NCBI GenBank assembly: GCA_937922675.1
Contig: CALAJN010000007.1
Span: 1-64,000, forward strand
DNA: 64,000 nucleotides
Source: an uncultured Granulosicoccaceae bacterium
GTDB taxonomy: Bacteria > Pseudomonadota > Gammaproteobacteria > Granulosicoccales > Granulosicoccaceae
Direction of reading: 5' to 3'
Of this stretch, positions 28,737 through 39,096 are shown piece after piece. Under the pieces are notes generated by a model that worked only from the letters and a program-made list of their open reading frames with translations, was not told the DNA's origin and made no database searches. Every line of letters begins with the position of its first letter. The first letter of the stretch is position 1. Made by a program: the position numbers and the translations under genes.

Positions 28737-29090
28737 ATGGCATACAAGGCGGACGGCAAGGTCCACAAGATCTTTGATACCGAGCAAAAGAGTGCAACCT
28801 TTCAGGCACGTGAATTCGTGATTGAGGTAGCGGACGGGCAGTATCCGCAGATGGTTAAATTCCAGCTGGTACAGGACAAGTGCAACCTGATAGACGGCTA
28901 TGCCGAGGGCGAGGCAATTTCAGTTGATTTTGACCTGCGTGGGCGCGAATGGAACGGCAAGTACTTCACCAATTTGCAAGCCTGGCGCGTAGCACGCGCC
29001 GACGGCGCGGCTGCGCCTACCGCCGACAAGGCCGAGCATCCGACACCCGCAGTCGCCGGAGGCGACTTCGATGATGATATTCCCTTCTGA
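28737..29090 (+). CDS. DUF3127 protein with an SSB-like acidic tail
   Basis: A 117-residue protein. Residues 1-85 fit the DUF3127 pattern: GKVHKIFDTE, FQAREFVIEVADGQYPQMVKFQL, FDLRGREWNGKYFTNLQAW, which suggests an OB-like small beta-barrel. A flexible Ala/Pro-rich linker leads to the end GGDFDDDIPF, the same acidic tip that bacterial SSB uses to recruit repair and replication proteins. Role by inference: single-stranded nucleic acid binding and docking to SSB partners. Stand-alone gene after aroC. Confidence 0.75.
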   Translation: MAYKADGKVHKIFDTEQKSATFQAREFVIEVADGQYPQMVKFQLVQDKCNLIDGYAEGEAISVDFDLRGREWNGKYFTNLQAWRVARADGAAAPTADKAEHPTPAVAGGDFDDDIPF

Positions 29091-29203
29091 ACGGTTCTTG
29101 ATCTGGCATAGCGTGCGACACCTGTGATGTAACGTTGCAGGGCTTGTAGTATTCGTGCGATTGCAGCAATATAGCTTGGCTGCTGTCGTGGAGAACTCCG
29201 GTT

Positions 29204-29701
29204 ATGAAGTGGGTCAGGTCATCTCTGTGTTGTGTGCTGTTGATTCTGGTGGGAGTACAAAGCGCTGCCGCTCAGGAGGATCCCTTTTTCTTGTCCTTTG
29301 GTATAGGGCATAAGGCCACGCTAGACGATGATGTCGCCGAGCCACTGCTAGGCAAGATCGAATTTAGATTCAAGCCGTTGACTCGGTGGCGCGTTGCCCC
29401 GTCGATAGGACTCAGCCGGTCAGAGGGTGGAGCTTCCTTTCTGTTCACTGATATTTCCAGGGACTTCGAGTTGACCGAGCAGTGGATATTCACTCCCAGC
29501 TTCGGCTTCGGATCGTTCGACGATGGCAACGACGTGCAACTTGGTAACGACCTGGAGTTTCGATCCGGTATCAGATTGGGGTACAGGTTGCAGAACAACA
29601 TGCGTATCGCGGTAGAGGTGTTTCATCTGTCCAACGCGGGCTTTGGTGATACCAATCCGGGTACAGAGCCAATTCTGATTGCGCTGTTTATTCCGCTCTA
29701 G
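29204..29701 (+). CDS. pagL: Lipid A 3-O-deacylase (PagL-like)
   Basis: 165 residues with a signal peptide ending AAAQ and alternating strands of a small outer-membrane beta-barrel. The PagL active-site region is present near the C-terminus: FHLSNAGFGDTNPGTE, with the conserved His, Ser, Asn and a Glu. The enzyme removes the 3-O acyl chain of lipid A in the outer membrane. GGAG lies about 11 bases before the ATG. The gene is convergent with the LysR gene, with a 4-base overlap. Confidence 0.82.
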   Translation: MKWVRSSLCCVLLILVGVQSAAAQEDPFFLSFGIGHKATLDDDVAEPLLGKIEFRFKPLTRWRVAPSIGLSRSEGGASFLFTDISRDFELTEQWIFTPSFGFGSFDDGNDVQLGNDLEFRSGIRLGYRLQNNMRIAVEVFHLSNAGFGDTNPGTEPILIALFIPL

Positions 29702-30618
29702 GCGTGCCGCTGATGTGCGCGATCAATTAGTAACAATCGAAAGGCCTCTGCTGCGCGGCTCAAGCTGCGCTCACGCTGGGTGACACATCCAAGCTCGCGT
29801 CGCATATCAAGACCACGCATCGGCACGTGAACGACTGAGTCGTCCAGCATGTTGGCCGGCAGGGCGCTCCAGCCGAGACCAACACTGACCAGCATCTTGA
29901 TGGTCTCGAGATAGTTGGTCTCAAGCGAGGTGGTGAGTGATACGCCGTGCGGCTCCAGCGCATTGAGCAGGATGCTGCGCGTGACAGTACCTCGCCCCGG
30001 CAACACCGCTGTGTGTTTGGCGAGCGTCTGTGGCGCTTTTGGCCGCCCGCGCCTCCGGGCTGCTGATCCAGTTGCCGGTGTGGCGTGCACGATCGGGTGA
30101 TCGGGCGCTGCCACGATCACCAGTGGGTCCGGCCAGATCAGCTGCGTTTTGAGCTTGGCTGCGGGCTTGTCTGGCAATGTCACAACGGCAAGCTCAAGGC
30201 TACCTTCAGCGACAGCGGTGCAGGCGAGTTCAGAATCCATGAACACCAGGTCAAGCTCCACCGCAGGATAGCGCCTGACAAACTCCTTGAGTACCGGCGG
30301 CAGGCGGTGGATACCCACGTGATGGCTGGTAGCGAGCTTCAGCCGACCGGCTACCTCGTCACCCAGAGCACGCACGGCCTCGCGACTGGCGTGCAGGTCT
30401 GCCAGCAGGCGCCTGCTGCTGATCAGAAAGGTCTCGCCGGCCTCGGTCAAGCGAATCTTGCGCCCGAGTCGGTCAAACAAGACGGTGCCAAGATCAGCTT
30501 CCAGCGCGGCTACGCGTTTGCTGACAGCACTTTGGGTCATGAAGCACTGCTCAGCCGCGCGCGAGAACGAGCGCGTGTCTGCAACGCTGACAAATACATC
30601 GAGAGTGGTGAAATCCAT
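29698..30618 (-). CDS. LysR-family transcriptional regulator divergent from leuC
   Basis: 306 residues. The N-terminal winged helix-turn-helix (FVSVADTRSFSRAAEQCFMTQSAVSKRVAALE) is followed by a LysR substrate-binding domain. It faces leuC across 117 bases with TTC/GAA inverted repeats, so it probably controls the leuCD genes and itself. The effector is not known; a pathway intermediate is an obvious candidate. The C-terminus overlaps the end of the pagL-like gene by 4 bases. Confidence 0.9.
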   Translation of the reverse strand: MDFTTLDVFVSVADTRSFSRAAEQCFMTQSAVSKRVAALEADLGTVLFDRLGRKIRLTEAGETFLISSRRLLADLHASREAVRALGDEVAGRLKLATSHHVGIHRLPPVLKEFVRRYPAVELDLVFMDSELACTAVAEGSLELAVVTLPDKPAAKLKTQLIWPDPLVIVAAPDHPIVHATPATGSAARRRGRPKAPQTLAKHTAVLPGRGTVTRSILLNALEPHGVSLTTSLETNYLETIKMLVSVGLGWSALPANMLDDSVVHVPMRGLDMRRELGCVTQRERSLSRAAEAFRLLLIDRAHQRHA

Positions 30619-30639
30619 GCACGATTCTTGTGGTCTTGA

Positions 30640-30675
30640 TATTCCCGTAGAGAATACAAAGAATACAAAACATTC
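30640..30675. promoter_or_regulatory. LysR-type operator between the regulator and leuC
   Basis: Two symmetric sites with the same N7 spacing and centres 20 bases apart: ATTC-N7-GAAT at 30641-30655 (TATTC…GAATA, a T-N11-A box) and GAAT-N7-ATTC at 30661-30675. The 9-mer GAATACAAA is tandemly repeated at 30652-30669. Placement 22 bases from the regulator start fits an autoregulatory and activation site. Confidence 0.6.
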
Positions 30676-30735
30676 GCTGGTGTGATCTTGAGTCGGGCGC
30701 TAGGATGCTCGCTGATCCTGGATTAGGAATTTCGG

Positions 30736-32136
30736 ATGGCTGCCAAGACGCTGTACGACAAGGTATGGGATGCACACGTTGTCAATGAGCAGGAAGACGG
30801 CACGGTGCTGCTCTACATCGACCGTCATCTGGTGCACGAGGTGACGTCTCCGCAGGCGTTCGAGGGCCTACAGCTCGCCGGTCGCAAACCCTGGCGCACG
30901 GGTTCCATGCTCGCGGTGGCGGATCACAACGTGCCTACCGAAGGTCGCGACAAAGGCATCGCAGACCCGGTGTCACGTGTACAAGTGGAAACTCTTGATG
31001 CCAACTGCGAGTTGTTCGGGATCACCGAGTTCCGCATGAACGACAAGCGTCAGGGCATCGTGCATGTCATCGGGCCCGAGCAGGGGGCGACGCTGCCTGG
31101 CATGACGGTGGTGTGCGGTGATTCGCATACCTCTACCCACGGCGCCTTCGGGGCGCTCGCCTTCGGTATCGGCACCTCCGAGGTTGAGCACGTCATGGCC
31201 ACCCAGACCTTGTTGCAAAAAAAGGCCAAAAACATGTTGGTCAGCGTCGATGGCGAGGTCGGTGCGGGCATCACCGCCAAGGACATTGTCCTCGCGATCA
31301 TCGGTCGTATAGGCACCGCCGGTGGGACTGGCTGCACGATTGAGTTTGGCGGAGATGCGATTCGCGCACTGTCGATGGAGGGGCGTATGACCGTCTGCAA
31401 CATGTCCATAGAAGCAGGCGCACGCGCCGGCATGATCGGTGTGGATCAAACCACGATCGAGTACCTGCGTGACAGGCCCTTCTCGCCCAGAGGAGACGTG
31501 CTTGCAGCGGCTGAAGCGGCATGGCTTGAGCTCAAGAGTGATGAGGGCGCACATTTTGATGAAGTCGTGCACATCGATGCCGCTTCCATCGAGCCTCAGG
31601 TCACTTGGGGCACGTCACCCGAGATGGTGACAGGAGTGGGCGGTCATGTGCCAGATCCTGCAGCTCTGGATGACAGCAAGGCCGAGGGGGCTCAGCGTGC
31701 GCTTGAGTACATGGCGTTGGAGCCTGCAACGGCCATGACGGATATCAGGCTTGACCGGGTGTTTATCGGCTCCTGCACCAACTCGCGTATCGAAGATTTG
31801 CGAGCTGCTGCCGCGGTGGTTGGCGATCGGCGGGTAGCCGACAGCATCAAGCAGGCTCTTGTTGTACCAGGGTCCGGTCTTGTAAAGTCGCAAGCCGAAA
31901 AAGAGGGGCTTGACAAGATATTCATTGAGGCTGGTTTTGAATGGCGAGATCCTGGCTGTTCCATGTGTCTTGCGATGAACGCAGACCGGCTGGAAGCGGG
32001 TGAGCGCTGTGCGTCCACCAGTAACCGCAACTTTGAAGGGCGGCAAGGACAGGGTGGGCGCACTCACCTGGTAAGTCCTGCCATGGCTGCAGCTGCAGCC
32101 CTGGCAGGTCACTTTGTTGATGTGAGAACTTTCTGA
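30736..32136 (+). CDS. leuC: 3-isopropylmalate dehydratase, large subunit
   Basis: 466 residues of the aconitase family; isomerises isopropylmalate in leucine synthesis. It shows [26 protein letters not shown], and the iron-sulfur cysteines in [14 protein letters not shown] and [11 protein letters not shown]. The stop overlaps the leuD start by one base (TGATG). First gene of the leu operon. Confidence 0.97.
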   Translation: MAAKTLYDKVWDAHVVNEQEDGTVLLYIDRHLVHEVTSPQAFEGLQLAGRKPWRTGSMLAVADHNVPTEGRDKGIADPVSRVQVETLDANCELFGITEFRMNDKRQGIVHVIGPEQGATLPGMTVVCGDSHTSTHGAFGALAFGIGTSEVEHVMATQTLLQKKAKNMLVSVDGEVGAGITAKDIVLAIIGRIGTAGGTGCTIEFGGDAIRALSMEGRMTVCNMSIEAGARAGMIGVDQTTIEYLRDRPFSPRGDVLAAAEAAWLELKSDEGAHFDEVVHIDAASIEPQVTWGTSPEMVTGVGGHVPDPAALDDSKAEGAQRALEYMALEPATAMTDIRLDRVFIGSCTNSRIEDLRAAAAVVGDRRVADSIKQALVVPGSGLVKSQAEKEGLDKIFIEAGFEWRDPGCSMCLAMNADRLEAGERCASTSNRNFEGRQGQGGRTHLVSPAMAAAAALAGHFVDVRTF

Positions 32137-32795
32137 TGCGCGCGTTTACCAAACTCGATGGATTGGCGGTGCCGATGCTGCGCGCCAACGTGGACACCGA
32201 TGCCATCATTCCCAAGCAGTTCCTCAAATCCATCAAGCGCTCGGGATTTGGCAAGAACCTGTTTGATGCCTGGCGCTACCTGGATACCGGTGAGCCTGAC
32301 CAGGACGTGGCCGGGCGTCCGGTCAATCCCGATTTTGTCTTGAACGAGGCGCGCTATCAGGGTGCCGAGGTATTGATTACCGGGGACAATTTTGGGTGTG
32401 GCAGTTCACGTGAGCACGCGGTCTGGGCCCTGGATGACTATGGCTTTCGAACGGTCATAGCACCTGACTTTGCCGATATCTTCCACAACAACAGTTTCAA
32501 GAGTGGTCTGTTGCCCGTCCGCTTGGCGCCGGCTATTGTTGAGCAGCTGGCAGCCGAATGTGAATCCACGCCAGGCTATCGTTTGTCGATAGACCTTGCA
32601 GCACAAACGGTGACCACGCCATCTGGTGAGGTGTTTGAGTTTGAGGTTGATGCCTTTCGCAAGGAGTGCTTGTTGAATGGCCTTGATGATATCGAGCTGA
32701 CACTGCAACAGCGAAATCGTATCGAGAACTACGAGTCCAGCCGGCGCAAAGCTGCTCCATGGTTGTTCACGGTGCCGGACGGTTCAAATAGTTGA
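32136..32795 (+). CDS. leuD: 3-isopropylmalate dehydratase, small subunit
   Basis: 219 residues. It shows [62 protein letters not shown]. It is the swivel subunit that completes the LeuCD active site. Translationally coupled to leuC. Confidence 0.97.
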   Translation: MRAFTKLDGLAVPMLRANVDTDAIIPKQFLKSIKRSGFGKNLFDAWRYLDTGEPDQDVAGRPVNPDFVLNEARYQGAEVLITGDNFGCGSSREHAVWALDDYGFRTVIAPDFADIFHNNSFKSGLLPVRLAPAIVEQLAAECESTPGYRLSIDLAAQTVTTPSGEVFEFEVDAFRKECLLNGLDDIELTLQQRNRIENYESSRRKAAPWLFTVPDGSNS

Positions 32796-32808
32796 TGAAA
32801 CTCGGCAG

Positions 32809-33456
32809 ATGAAGCTGGTAATCGGCAACTACACGTATTCGTCGTGGTCGATGCGGCCATGGCTGTTGATGCGTCATGTCGGTGTCGACTTCGAGACTGT
32901 ACGCATTCCCTTGTTTGCCGATGATACGGAGGCCATGCTTGAAAAATGGTGTCCTGCCAAGCAGGTGCCAGTGTTGCATGATGGGCCGTTGGTGCTGTGG
33001 GATTCACTGGCTATCTGTGAATATATAGCTGACAAGTGGAGTGATGCCGGGCTTTGGTCGGAGGCTGCTGCGGATCGTGCCAGAGCCAGAGCAATGTGTG
33101 CTGAAATGCATGCAGGCTTCAGGCATGTGCGCCGCAAGATGCCCATGAACTGCAGGCGTACAGTATCGGGCTTTACCCCGGATCTTGATACGCGCATCGA
33201 GATCAATCGACTGGTGCAGCTGTTTGAGGATGCGCTCCAGACGAGCGGCGGTCCCTGGCTTTTTGGCAGTTTTGGTGTTGTCGATGCGATGTTTGCACCC
33301 ATTGCATCGCGCCTGACAACTTACGGCGTGCGTGTGCCGGATGACAGCACTCGCTGGATTCAGTCTGTGCTGGCTCATCCAGCGGTGATCGAGTGGTATC
33401 AACTCTCCAGAGATGAATCTGAAGTCATAGAGCCTGCTGAAATAGCCGACGCCTGA
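32809..33456 (+). CDS. Glutathione S-transferase-like protein
   Basis: 215 residues. The thioredoxin-like N-terminal domain (MKLVIGNYTYSSWSMRPWLLM, VPVLHDGPLVLWDSLAICEYI) has the cis-Pro and the Glu/Asp-Ser type glutathione site (DSLAI). It is followed by an all-helical domain. Only 13 bases after leuD, so it sits inside the leucine operon. Substrate unknown; a direct role in leucine synthesis is not expected. Confidence 0.85.
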   Translation: MKLVIGNYTYSSWSMRPWLLMRHVGVDFETVRIPLFADDTEAMLEKWCPAKQVPVLHDGPLVLWDSLAICEYIADKWSDAGLWSEAAADRARARAMCAEMHAGFRHVRRKMPMNCRRTVSGFTPDLDTRIEINRLVQLFEDALQTSGGPWLFGSFGVVDAMFAPIASRLTTYGVRVPDDSTRWIQSVLAHPAVIEWYQLSRDESEVIEPAEIADA

Positions 33457-33543
33457 CATTGGCGTATACCGGCTCGCACACGCGCGCGGCTTGGCACTTA
33501 CAAGCCTGTCAATTCAATGATTCCCCTACACAGTGATCAAGTT

Positions 33544-34641
33544 ATGAGTGCAGCAACCCGAAAAATCGTGGTGCTCCCCGGTGATGGCATAGGCCCCGAG
33601 ATTATCGCCGAGGGGCGTCGGGTGCTGGATGCCGTTGTAGACAGTCACGGTCTGGATCTCACCGTTGAAGAGCATGTCTTTGGAGGTGCCGCCTATGACG
33701 CGCACGGTAGCCCCTTGCCTGAGATGACGCTGGATGCTTGCCGTGCTGCTGATGCCTTGTTGCTGGGTGCCATTGGTGGGCCTCAGTACGACAAGGCGCC
33801 ACGTGAGCTGCGCCCGGAGCGCGGCTTGCTGGGATTGCGCAGTGAGCTAGGGCTCTTTGCCAACCTGCGCCCGGCGATGTTGTACCCGGAGCTCAGTGCG
33901 GCGAGTTCACTGAAGCCTGACCTGGTGGCAGGGCTTGACATCATGATCCTGCGCGAATTGACCGGAGGCATCTACTTTGGCGGGCCGCGCGGTATTGAAG
34001 TGCGCAATGGCGTACGCACAGGCTTCAACACCATGGTCTATGACGAGAACGAGATTCAACGCATTGCTGTACGTGGCTTCGAGTTGTGCCGCGCCCGTCA
34101 TCCGGACGGAGGTGCTCGTTTGTGTTCTGTCGACAAGGCCAACGTGCTGGAAGTGTCCGAGCTATGGCGCGAAGTCGTCACGGCAGTCGCGACCGATTAC
34201 CCGGATGTGGAGTTGTCTCACATGTACGTGGACAACGCTGCGATGCAATTGGTGCGTGCACCCAAGCAGTTTGATGTCATCGTTACCGGCAACCTGTTTG
34301 GCGATTTGCTCTCTGATGCAGCCGCTATGTTGACAGGATCCATCGGCATGCTGCCCTCCGCATCGCTCGACAAGGCGGGCAAGGGGCTTTATGAACCAGT
34401 ACATGGTTCGGCTCCTGATATCGCGGGTCAGGGAATCGCTAATCCGCTGGCGACCATTCTGTCGGTGGCGATGATGCTTCGCTACACGCTTGGAGAAACC
34501 GGCGCTGCCGATGCCATCGAAGCCGCTGTGTCTCAGGTGATCAGCGCAGGTGTGCGAACAGCCGACATTACTACCCCAGGTGAATCCAGTGTCAGCACAC
34601 ACGATATGGGTCAAGCCGTGCTTGACGCTCTCAATTCTTGA
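33544..34641 (+). CDS. leuB: 3-isopropylmalate dehydrogenase
   Basis: Oxidises and decarboxylates 3-isopropylmalate with NAD. It shows [104 protein letters not shown] 33544 begins just before the family N-terminus; ATG 33517 would add nine residues. 365 residues. Confidence 0.96.
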   Translation: MSAATRKIVVLPGDGIGPEIIAEGRRVLDAVVDSHGLDLTVEEHVFGGAAYDAHGSPLPEMTLDACRAADALLLGAIGGPQYDKAPRELRPERGLLGLRSELGLFANLRPAMLYPELSAASSLKPDLVAGLDIMILRELTGGIYFGGPRGIEVRNGVRTGFNTMVYDENEIQRIAVRGFELCRARHPDGGARLCSVDKANVLEVSELWREVVTAVATDYPDVELSHMYVDNAAMQLVRAPKQFDVIVTGNLFGDLLSDAAAMLTGSIGMLPSASLDKAGKGLYEPVHGSAPDIAGQGIANPLATILSVAMMLRYTLGETGAADAIEAAVSQVISAGVRTADITTPGESSVSTHDMGQAVLDALNS

Positions 34642-34659
34642 TGACTTCCTAACATTCTC

Positions 34660-35691
34660 ATGAGCAAGACTTTTGATATCGCTGTAGTCGGTGCCACCGG
34701 TGCCGTTGGCGAAACGATGTTGTCCATACTGGCCGAGCGTCAGTTTCCTGTCGGTGAAGTGCATGCATTGGCCAGCGAACGATCAGCTGGCAAGCGCGTT
34801 GAGTTCGGCAAGCGTCAGTTGGTGGTCAAGGATCTCGCCACTTTCGATTTCTCCACCGTGCAGATCGGCTTGTTCAGTCCGGGCGCGAGCGTGTCAAAGA
34901 TCTATGCACCCAAGGCTGCGGCTGCAGGCTGCGTGGTCATCGATAACACCAGTCAGTTTCGCTACGATGATGACAAGCCTCTCGTTGTGCCAGAGGTCAA
35001 CGCCCATGCCATTGCGCGTTACAAGGACACCGGCATCATCGCCAATCCGAATTGCTCGACGATTCAGATGCTGGTCGCGCTCAAGCCGCTGCACGATGCC
35101 TTTCGCATCACCCGCATCAACGTCTGTACCTATCAAGCGGTCTCGGGTACTGGCAAGGAAGCGATTGAGGAGCTGAGCGGTCAGACCGCACGTCTGTTAA
35201 ACGGGCTTGAAGTGACCTGCGAGGTCTATCCCAAGCAGATCGCATTCAATGTCTTGCCACACATTGATACGTTTCAAGACAACGGATACACCAAAGAAGA
35301 GATGAAAATGGTCTGGGAGACCAACAAGATCATGGAAGATGACAGCATTCGCGTGAACCCGACGTGTGTGCGCGTACCTGTGTTCTACGGGCATTCCGAG
35401 GCTGTGCATATCGAGACAGAGAAGCCGATAAGCGCGGAGGCTGCGCGCGAGCTGTTGGCGTCAGCGCCGGGAATTGTGCTGATGGACGAGCGCGTCGATG
35501 GTGGCTATCCCACAGCATTGACCGAATCAGCTGGCACAGATCCTGTATTTGTCGGTCGGGTCAGAGAAGACATCAGCATTGAGAACGGGCTGGACCTCTG
35601 GGTCGTCTCGGACAACGTGCGCAAGGGCGCCGCGCTCAACAGTGTGCAGATTGCGGAGTGCTTGATCAGGGATCATCTCGGGTCTACCTAG
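34660..35691 (+). CDS. asd: Aspartate-semialdehyde dehydrogenase
   Basis: 343 residues. Makes aspartate semialdehyde for lysine, threonine, methionine and peptidoglycan. The NADP-binding start is VGATGAVGETMLSIL. The catalytic Cys is in IANPNCSTIQMLVALKPL, and the substrate-binding region is QAVSGTGKEAIEEL, followed by FYGHSEAVHIE. It follows leuB after 18 bases, and fimV is downstream, as in pseudomonads. Confidence 0.96.
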   Translation: MSKTFDIAVVGATGAVGETMLSILAERQFPVGEVHALASERSAGKRVEFGKRQLVVKDLATFDFSTVQIGLFSPGASVSKIYAPKAAAAGCVVIDNTSQFRYDDDKPLVVPEVNAHAIARYKDTGIIANPNCSTIQMLVALKPLHDAFRITRINVCTYQAVSGTGKEAIEELSGQTARLLNGLEVTCEVYPKQIAFNVLPHIDTFQDNGYTKEEMKMVWETNKIMEDDSIRVNPTCVRVPVFYGHSEAVHIETEKPISAEAARELLASAPGIVLMDERVDGGYPTALTESAGTDPVFVGRVREDISIENGLDLWVVSDNVRKGAALNSVQIAECLIRDHLGST

Positions 35692-35727
35692 CGTATTCCC
35701 GGCACGTGTTGCGGGCCGGTGCTGCAA

Positions 35728-35755
35728 TTGGCACTACCTGCCCACAGGTTATGAT
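35728..35755 (+). promoter_or_regulatory. Sigma-70 type promoter of fimV
   Basis: TTGGCA (35728-35733), 16-base spacer, TATGAT (35750-35755). Transcription would start near 35762, about 80 bases before the likely start codon. Confidence 0.55.
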
Positions 35756-35841
35756 CTATACACTAGGGCAGTTGATTGTTAGGTGTTTGTGCGTGCGCTG
35801 ATGGCCAAGGTATACAACCCAGGCTGGTCAGTCTCGTGCAA

Positions 35842-38800
35842 ATGCCATTGACGCGGGACGGGAAGAACGTGCGAAAACTCAGGTTAGCAGCCGCAGTGAG
35901 CCTCGTGCTCGCATCTCCTGGCGCATTTGCGTTGGGTCTTGGCGACATTGAAATGCGTTCGGCGCTGAATCAGCCCATGAACGCCGAGATTCGTTTGACC
36001 TCGGTAAAACCGGGGGAGCTTGACGGCATGATCGTCACGCTTGCGTCCGCGGACGCCTTCTCGCGCGCGGGCATCGAACGCTCGCAAAGCTTGCAGGACT
36101 TGCGATTCTCGGTGGATGATTCCGGACCCGCGCCGGTGATTCGCATCAGCAGCATGGGGCCTGTCATCGAGCCGTTCCTCAACTTCCTGCTGGAAGTTGA
36201 CTGGCCACAAGGGCGTATGGTGCGCGAGTACACCGTACTGCTTGATCCGCCGGTATTCCTGTCCCACGGCGCCACCTCAAGCGGTTCCAGTGACACGCCT
36301 GCATTGACCAACAGCAGCGATAATGCGCTTGCAGCCCCTGCGCCAATTGACCGTCGCGTTGAGAATGCAGCTGAAGTCGACTTTGATGTTGAAGTAATCG
36401 GCGGTGGCGAAGTTGCAAACTCGGTGGGTGGTAGTGAGCCGGCGACAATTGATGTGCAAGCGAGCACACCTTTGGTCCCTGCTGATGGTGAAGTCATCTC
36501 CTTGACCGACATTGAGGCGCCCAATCCCGCTGCAGCTCAATCCGCAGGTGATTTTGAATTTGCTGTTGAGATTGCAGGCTCCAATGATGAAGTTGGCAAT
36601 GAGGTTGGCGGCAGTGCAGAGATCATCCGCACGGCCGAGGCCGAAGCTGACGCCTTTGAAGTAGAGATCATCGGAGGAGACGAGCTCGGTGGAGGTGATG
36701 GCGTAGAGATTTCTCTTGATGATTTTGACGTGGCCGCTAGCGACGCTCCGGCCGCAGGCGCCGAGGTCACGGTGCAAACCGGCGACACGCTATACGAAAT
36801 CGCTCAGCGAGCCGCGGGCGACCAGGTCAGTGTCGAGCAGATGATGCTCGCACTTCTGAACGCCAATGAATCGGCGTTCATCGAGGGCAATATCAATCTG
36901 GTGCGTGCAGGATCAATTCTTCGAATCCCGGACGCACCTCAAGCTCAGTCGCTGTCTCAATCGCAGGCCTTGGCCGAAGTAGCGAGCCAGAGCCAGTTGT
37001 GGCAGGAATACCGCGACAACCTGCGTGCCAATCAAGGTACCAGTATCGCCTCTGCACCTGAGCAGGCTGAGCAGCCAGCCGAGAGCACCGAGCCTGCGAC
37101 TGAAGATCTTGGGCAAGTCGTTGTTGAGGACACGGTCGAGCAAGCTGCCGAACAAGCGGCCGCGGATGTTGAGAGCGCTGCTCAGGACGGTGAGTTGTTG
37201 TCTGCTGATGCGCGTGCGATTCTCGAGCAGGCCCGCGAGGAAATTCAGCAGCGCGATGAGCTCAGAATCGTGGGTGAGGACACATCAACCGATGCTGTAG
37301 CCGATGCGGGCGAGGGCAGCGAAGGTGAAGCGGTTGCTGATGTTGATCGACGTTTGCAGCTGGCTCGTGAGGAGCTGTCTTCGGCTCGGTTGGAATCGGG
37401 TGACCTGGTTGAACAAGCTACCGAGTTGGAAGCCACCACAGAAAACCTGGATGCCCTTGTAACGCTGCGTCAGAATGAGATCGCAGCGCTCGAGCAGCAG
37501 CTCACTGATGCGCGTGAAAACGCCGAGAATGCGGCAAGTGGTCTGGCGGGTCAGGCATCCAATGCCGTTGAGGGAGCGGCCGACGCAGTGGCAGAGGTTG
37601 GCGATTCGGTGGCTGATGCGGCTGACACCACAACCGATGCAGCGAGTACCGCTGCTACAGATGCTGTCGCGGCAGTAACAGACTCGTCAGACAACGAGGC
37701 GCAGGAGGGTCAGAACTTCTTTCAGGCGCTGCTGGCTGATCCTCGCAAGATGGCGATAGCCGGTGTGGGTGGTCTCGCCTTGCTTGGCGCGCTCGGCACA
37801 TTGTTGTTCGGGCGTCGCAGGTCCGATGACGACCTGCTGGACGATGTTGACGATCGGGTGCGCGATGGTGACCCCGATGTGAGCGGCGACAAGATCGATC
37901 GTGCCGTGATGGCTGCTGACCAGACAGGCGACAAGGTCTCGGATACGGGGGCAAGTATGGCAGCTGGAGCGGGTGCGGCAGTAGCTGGGGCCGCTGCGGT
38001 TGGTCGGCTCGCCGGCGAAGACGAGGATACTCGCGAGGCTTATGAAGCAATGATTGCCGGCTCATCCGATGAGGATGACGACGATATCGACAAGGACGAC
38101 ACCATGTCCGAAGCCGACGTCTATCTTGCCTACGGTTTGCACGGTCAAGCCGAGGAGCTGCTCGTAGCTGCCAGTGAGCGCGAGCCTGACAATCATCTGT
38201 TCCCACGCAAGCTGCTCGATACCTACAACGCGCAAGGTAATGGCGAGGCTTTCGCCAGGACTGCGGCTGACTATCACTCGCGCTTTGGAGGCGATGCAGC
38301 ACCTGACTGGGCGACGATCTCGGCCATGGGGCACGAGCTGCGACCGCAGGACGAGATGTTTTCCTCCTCGGCGGCTGCTGTAGCGGCGGTAGGTTCCGGC
38401 CAGGTCGGCGGGACCCGGCTCGATGCCAGTGACTTTACCGACGCCGGTGCTGATAATCCGGTATCCAGCAGTGTCACTCGGGATTTTGGGGCTGCTGAGG
38501 AGCCGCTTGATTTTGACAACGACGATGTTTCGGGAATGCTTGATCAAAGTGTTGATCCTGCCTTCGCCTTCGATGAGGCGGACCTGGAAGCGACAGGTGA
38601 CTTCTCGCAAATAGCGGACGAAGTGGCAGCCGAAAATGATGTGGGTACTATCGAGTTTCCCGATCTGGACGATGTAACTACCGACATTACCGCGGGCGCC
38701 TCGGAGCTTGAGTCATTTGATCTGGCTGTCGGCGCCACGGCGGCCAACGAGAAGATGTCCGATGCCACCGCGACGGCTGCTGATCTGACTCTCGACCTCG

Positions 38801-39096
38801 ATCAACTCAGTGAAGACATCTCTCTGGACAGCACCGAGTTGCTTGATGCAACTGACCTCGGATCCGTCGATGGCCTTGAGATTCCCGACCTCACAGCAGA
38901 CAACGAGCTGTTGTCCGGCAATCTGGACGGGCCAGCAGGTGGCGCGGACGAGATGGATAGCATGCTCGATCTTGCCAAGGCCTATATCGACATGGGTGAC
39001 AAGGACTCTGCATCCAACGCGCTTGATCAGATCGTCAAGAGCGGTAGCCCGGATCAGGTCAGCGAAGCGGAAACCTTGCTGCGCAAGATCTCCTGA
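35842..39096 (+). CDS. fimV: FimV-like polar hub / pilus assembly protein
   Basis: About 1084 residues. A signal peptide ends near SPGAFALG, followed by the FimV N-terminal domain (LGDIEMRSALNQPMNAEIRL). A periplasmic LysM domain has VQTGDTLYEIAQRA…AGSILRIP. A coiled-coil stretch and Ala-rich helix precede one membrane helix (MAIAGVGGLALLGALGTLLFG). The acidic cytoplasmic part contains TPR-like units and ends with the conserved FimV C-terminus (DLAKAYIDMGDKDSASNALDQI). It scaffolds polar type IV pilus and signalling complexes. The start is uncertain: ATG 35842 or GTG 35869 (the latter after GGGAAG). Confidence 0.92.
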   Translation: MPLTRDGKNVRKLRLAAAVSLVLASPGAFALGLGDIEMRSALNQPMNAEIRLTSVKPGELDGMIVTLASADAFSRAGIERSQSLQDLRFSVDDSGPAPVIRISSMGPVIEPFLNFLLEVDWPQGRMVREYTVLLDPPVFLSHGATSSGSSDTPALTNSSDNALAAPAPIDRRVENAAEVDFDVEVIGGGEVANSVGGSEPATIDVQASTPLVPADGEVISLTDIEAPNPAAAQSAGDFEFAVEIAGSNDEVGNEVGGSAEIIRTAEAEADAFEVEIIGGDELGGGDGVEISLDDFDVAASDAPAAGAEVTVQTGDTLYEIAQRAAGDQVSVEQMMLALLNANESAFIEGNINLVRAGSILRIPDAPQAQSLSQSQALAEVASQSQLWQEYRDNLRANQGTSIASAPEQAEQPAESTEPATEDLGQVVVEDTVEQAAEQAAADVESAAQDGELLSADARAILEQAREEIQQRDELRIVGEDTSTDAVADAGEGSEGEAVADVDRRLQLAREELSSARLESGDLVEQATELEATTENLDALVTLRQNEIAALEQQLTDARENAENAASGLAGQASNAVEGAADAVAEVGDSVADAADTTTDAASTAATDAVAAVTDSSDNEAQEGQNFFQALLADPRKMAIAGVGGLALLGALGTLLFGRRRSDDDLLDDVDDRVRDGDPDVSGDKIDRAVMAADQTGDKVSDTGASMAAGAGAAVAGAAAVGRLAGEDEDTREAYEAMIAGSSDEDDDDIDKDDTMSEADVYLAYGLHGQAEELLVAASEREPDNHLFPRKLLDTYNAQGNGEAFARTAADYHSRFGGDAAPDWATISAMGHELRPQDEMFSSSAAAVAAVGSGQVGGTRLDASDFTDAGADNPVSSSVTRDFGAAEEPLDFDNDDVSGMLDQSVDPAFAFDEADLEATGDFSQIADEVAAENDVGTIEFPDLDDVTTDITAGASELESFDLAVGATAANEKMSDATATAADLTLDLDQLSEDISLDSTELLDATDLGSVDGLEIPDLTADNELLSGNLDGPAGGADEMDSMLDLAKAYIDMGDKDSASNALDQIVKSGSPDQVSEAETLLRKIS

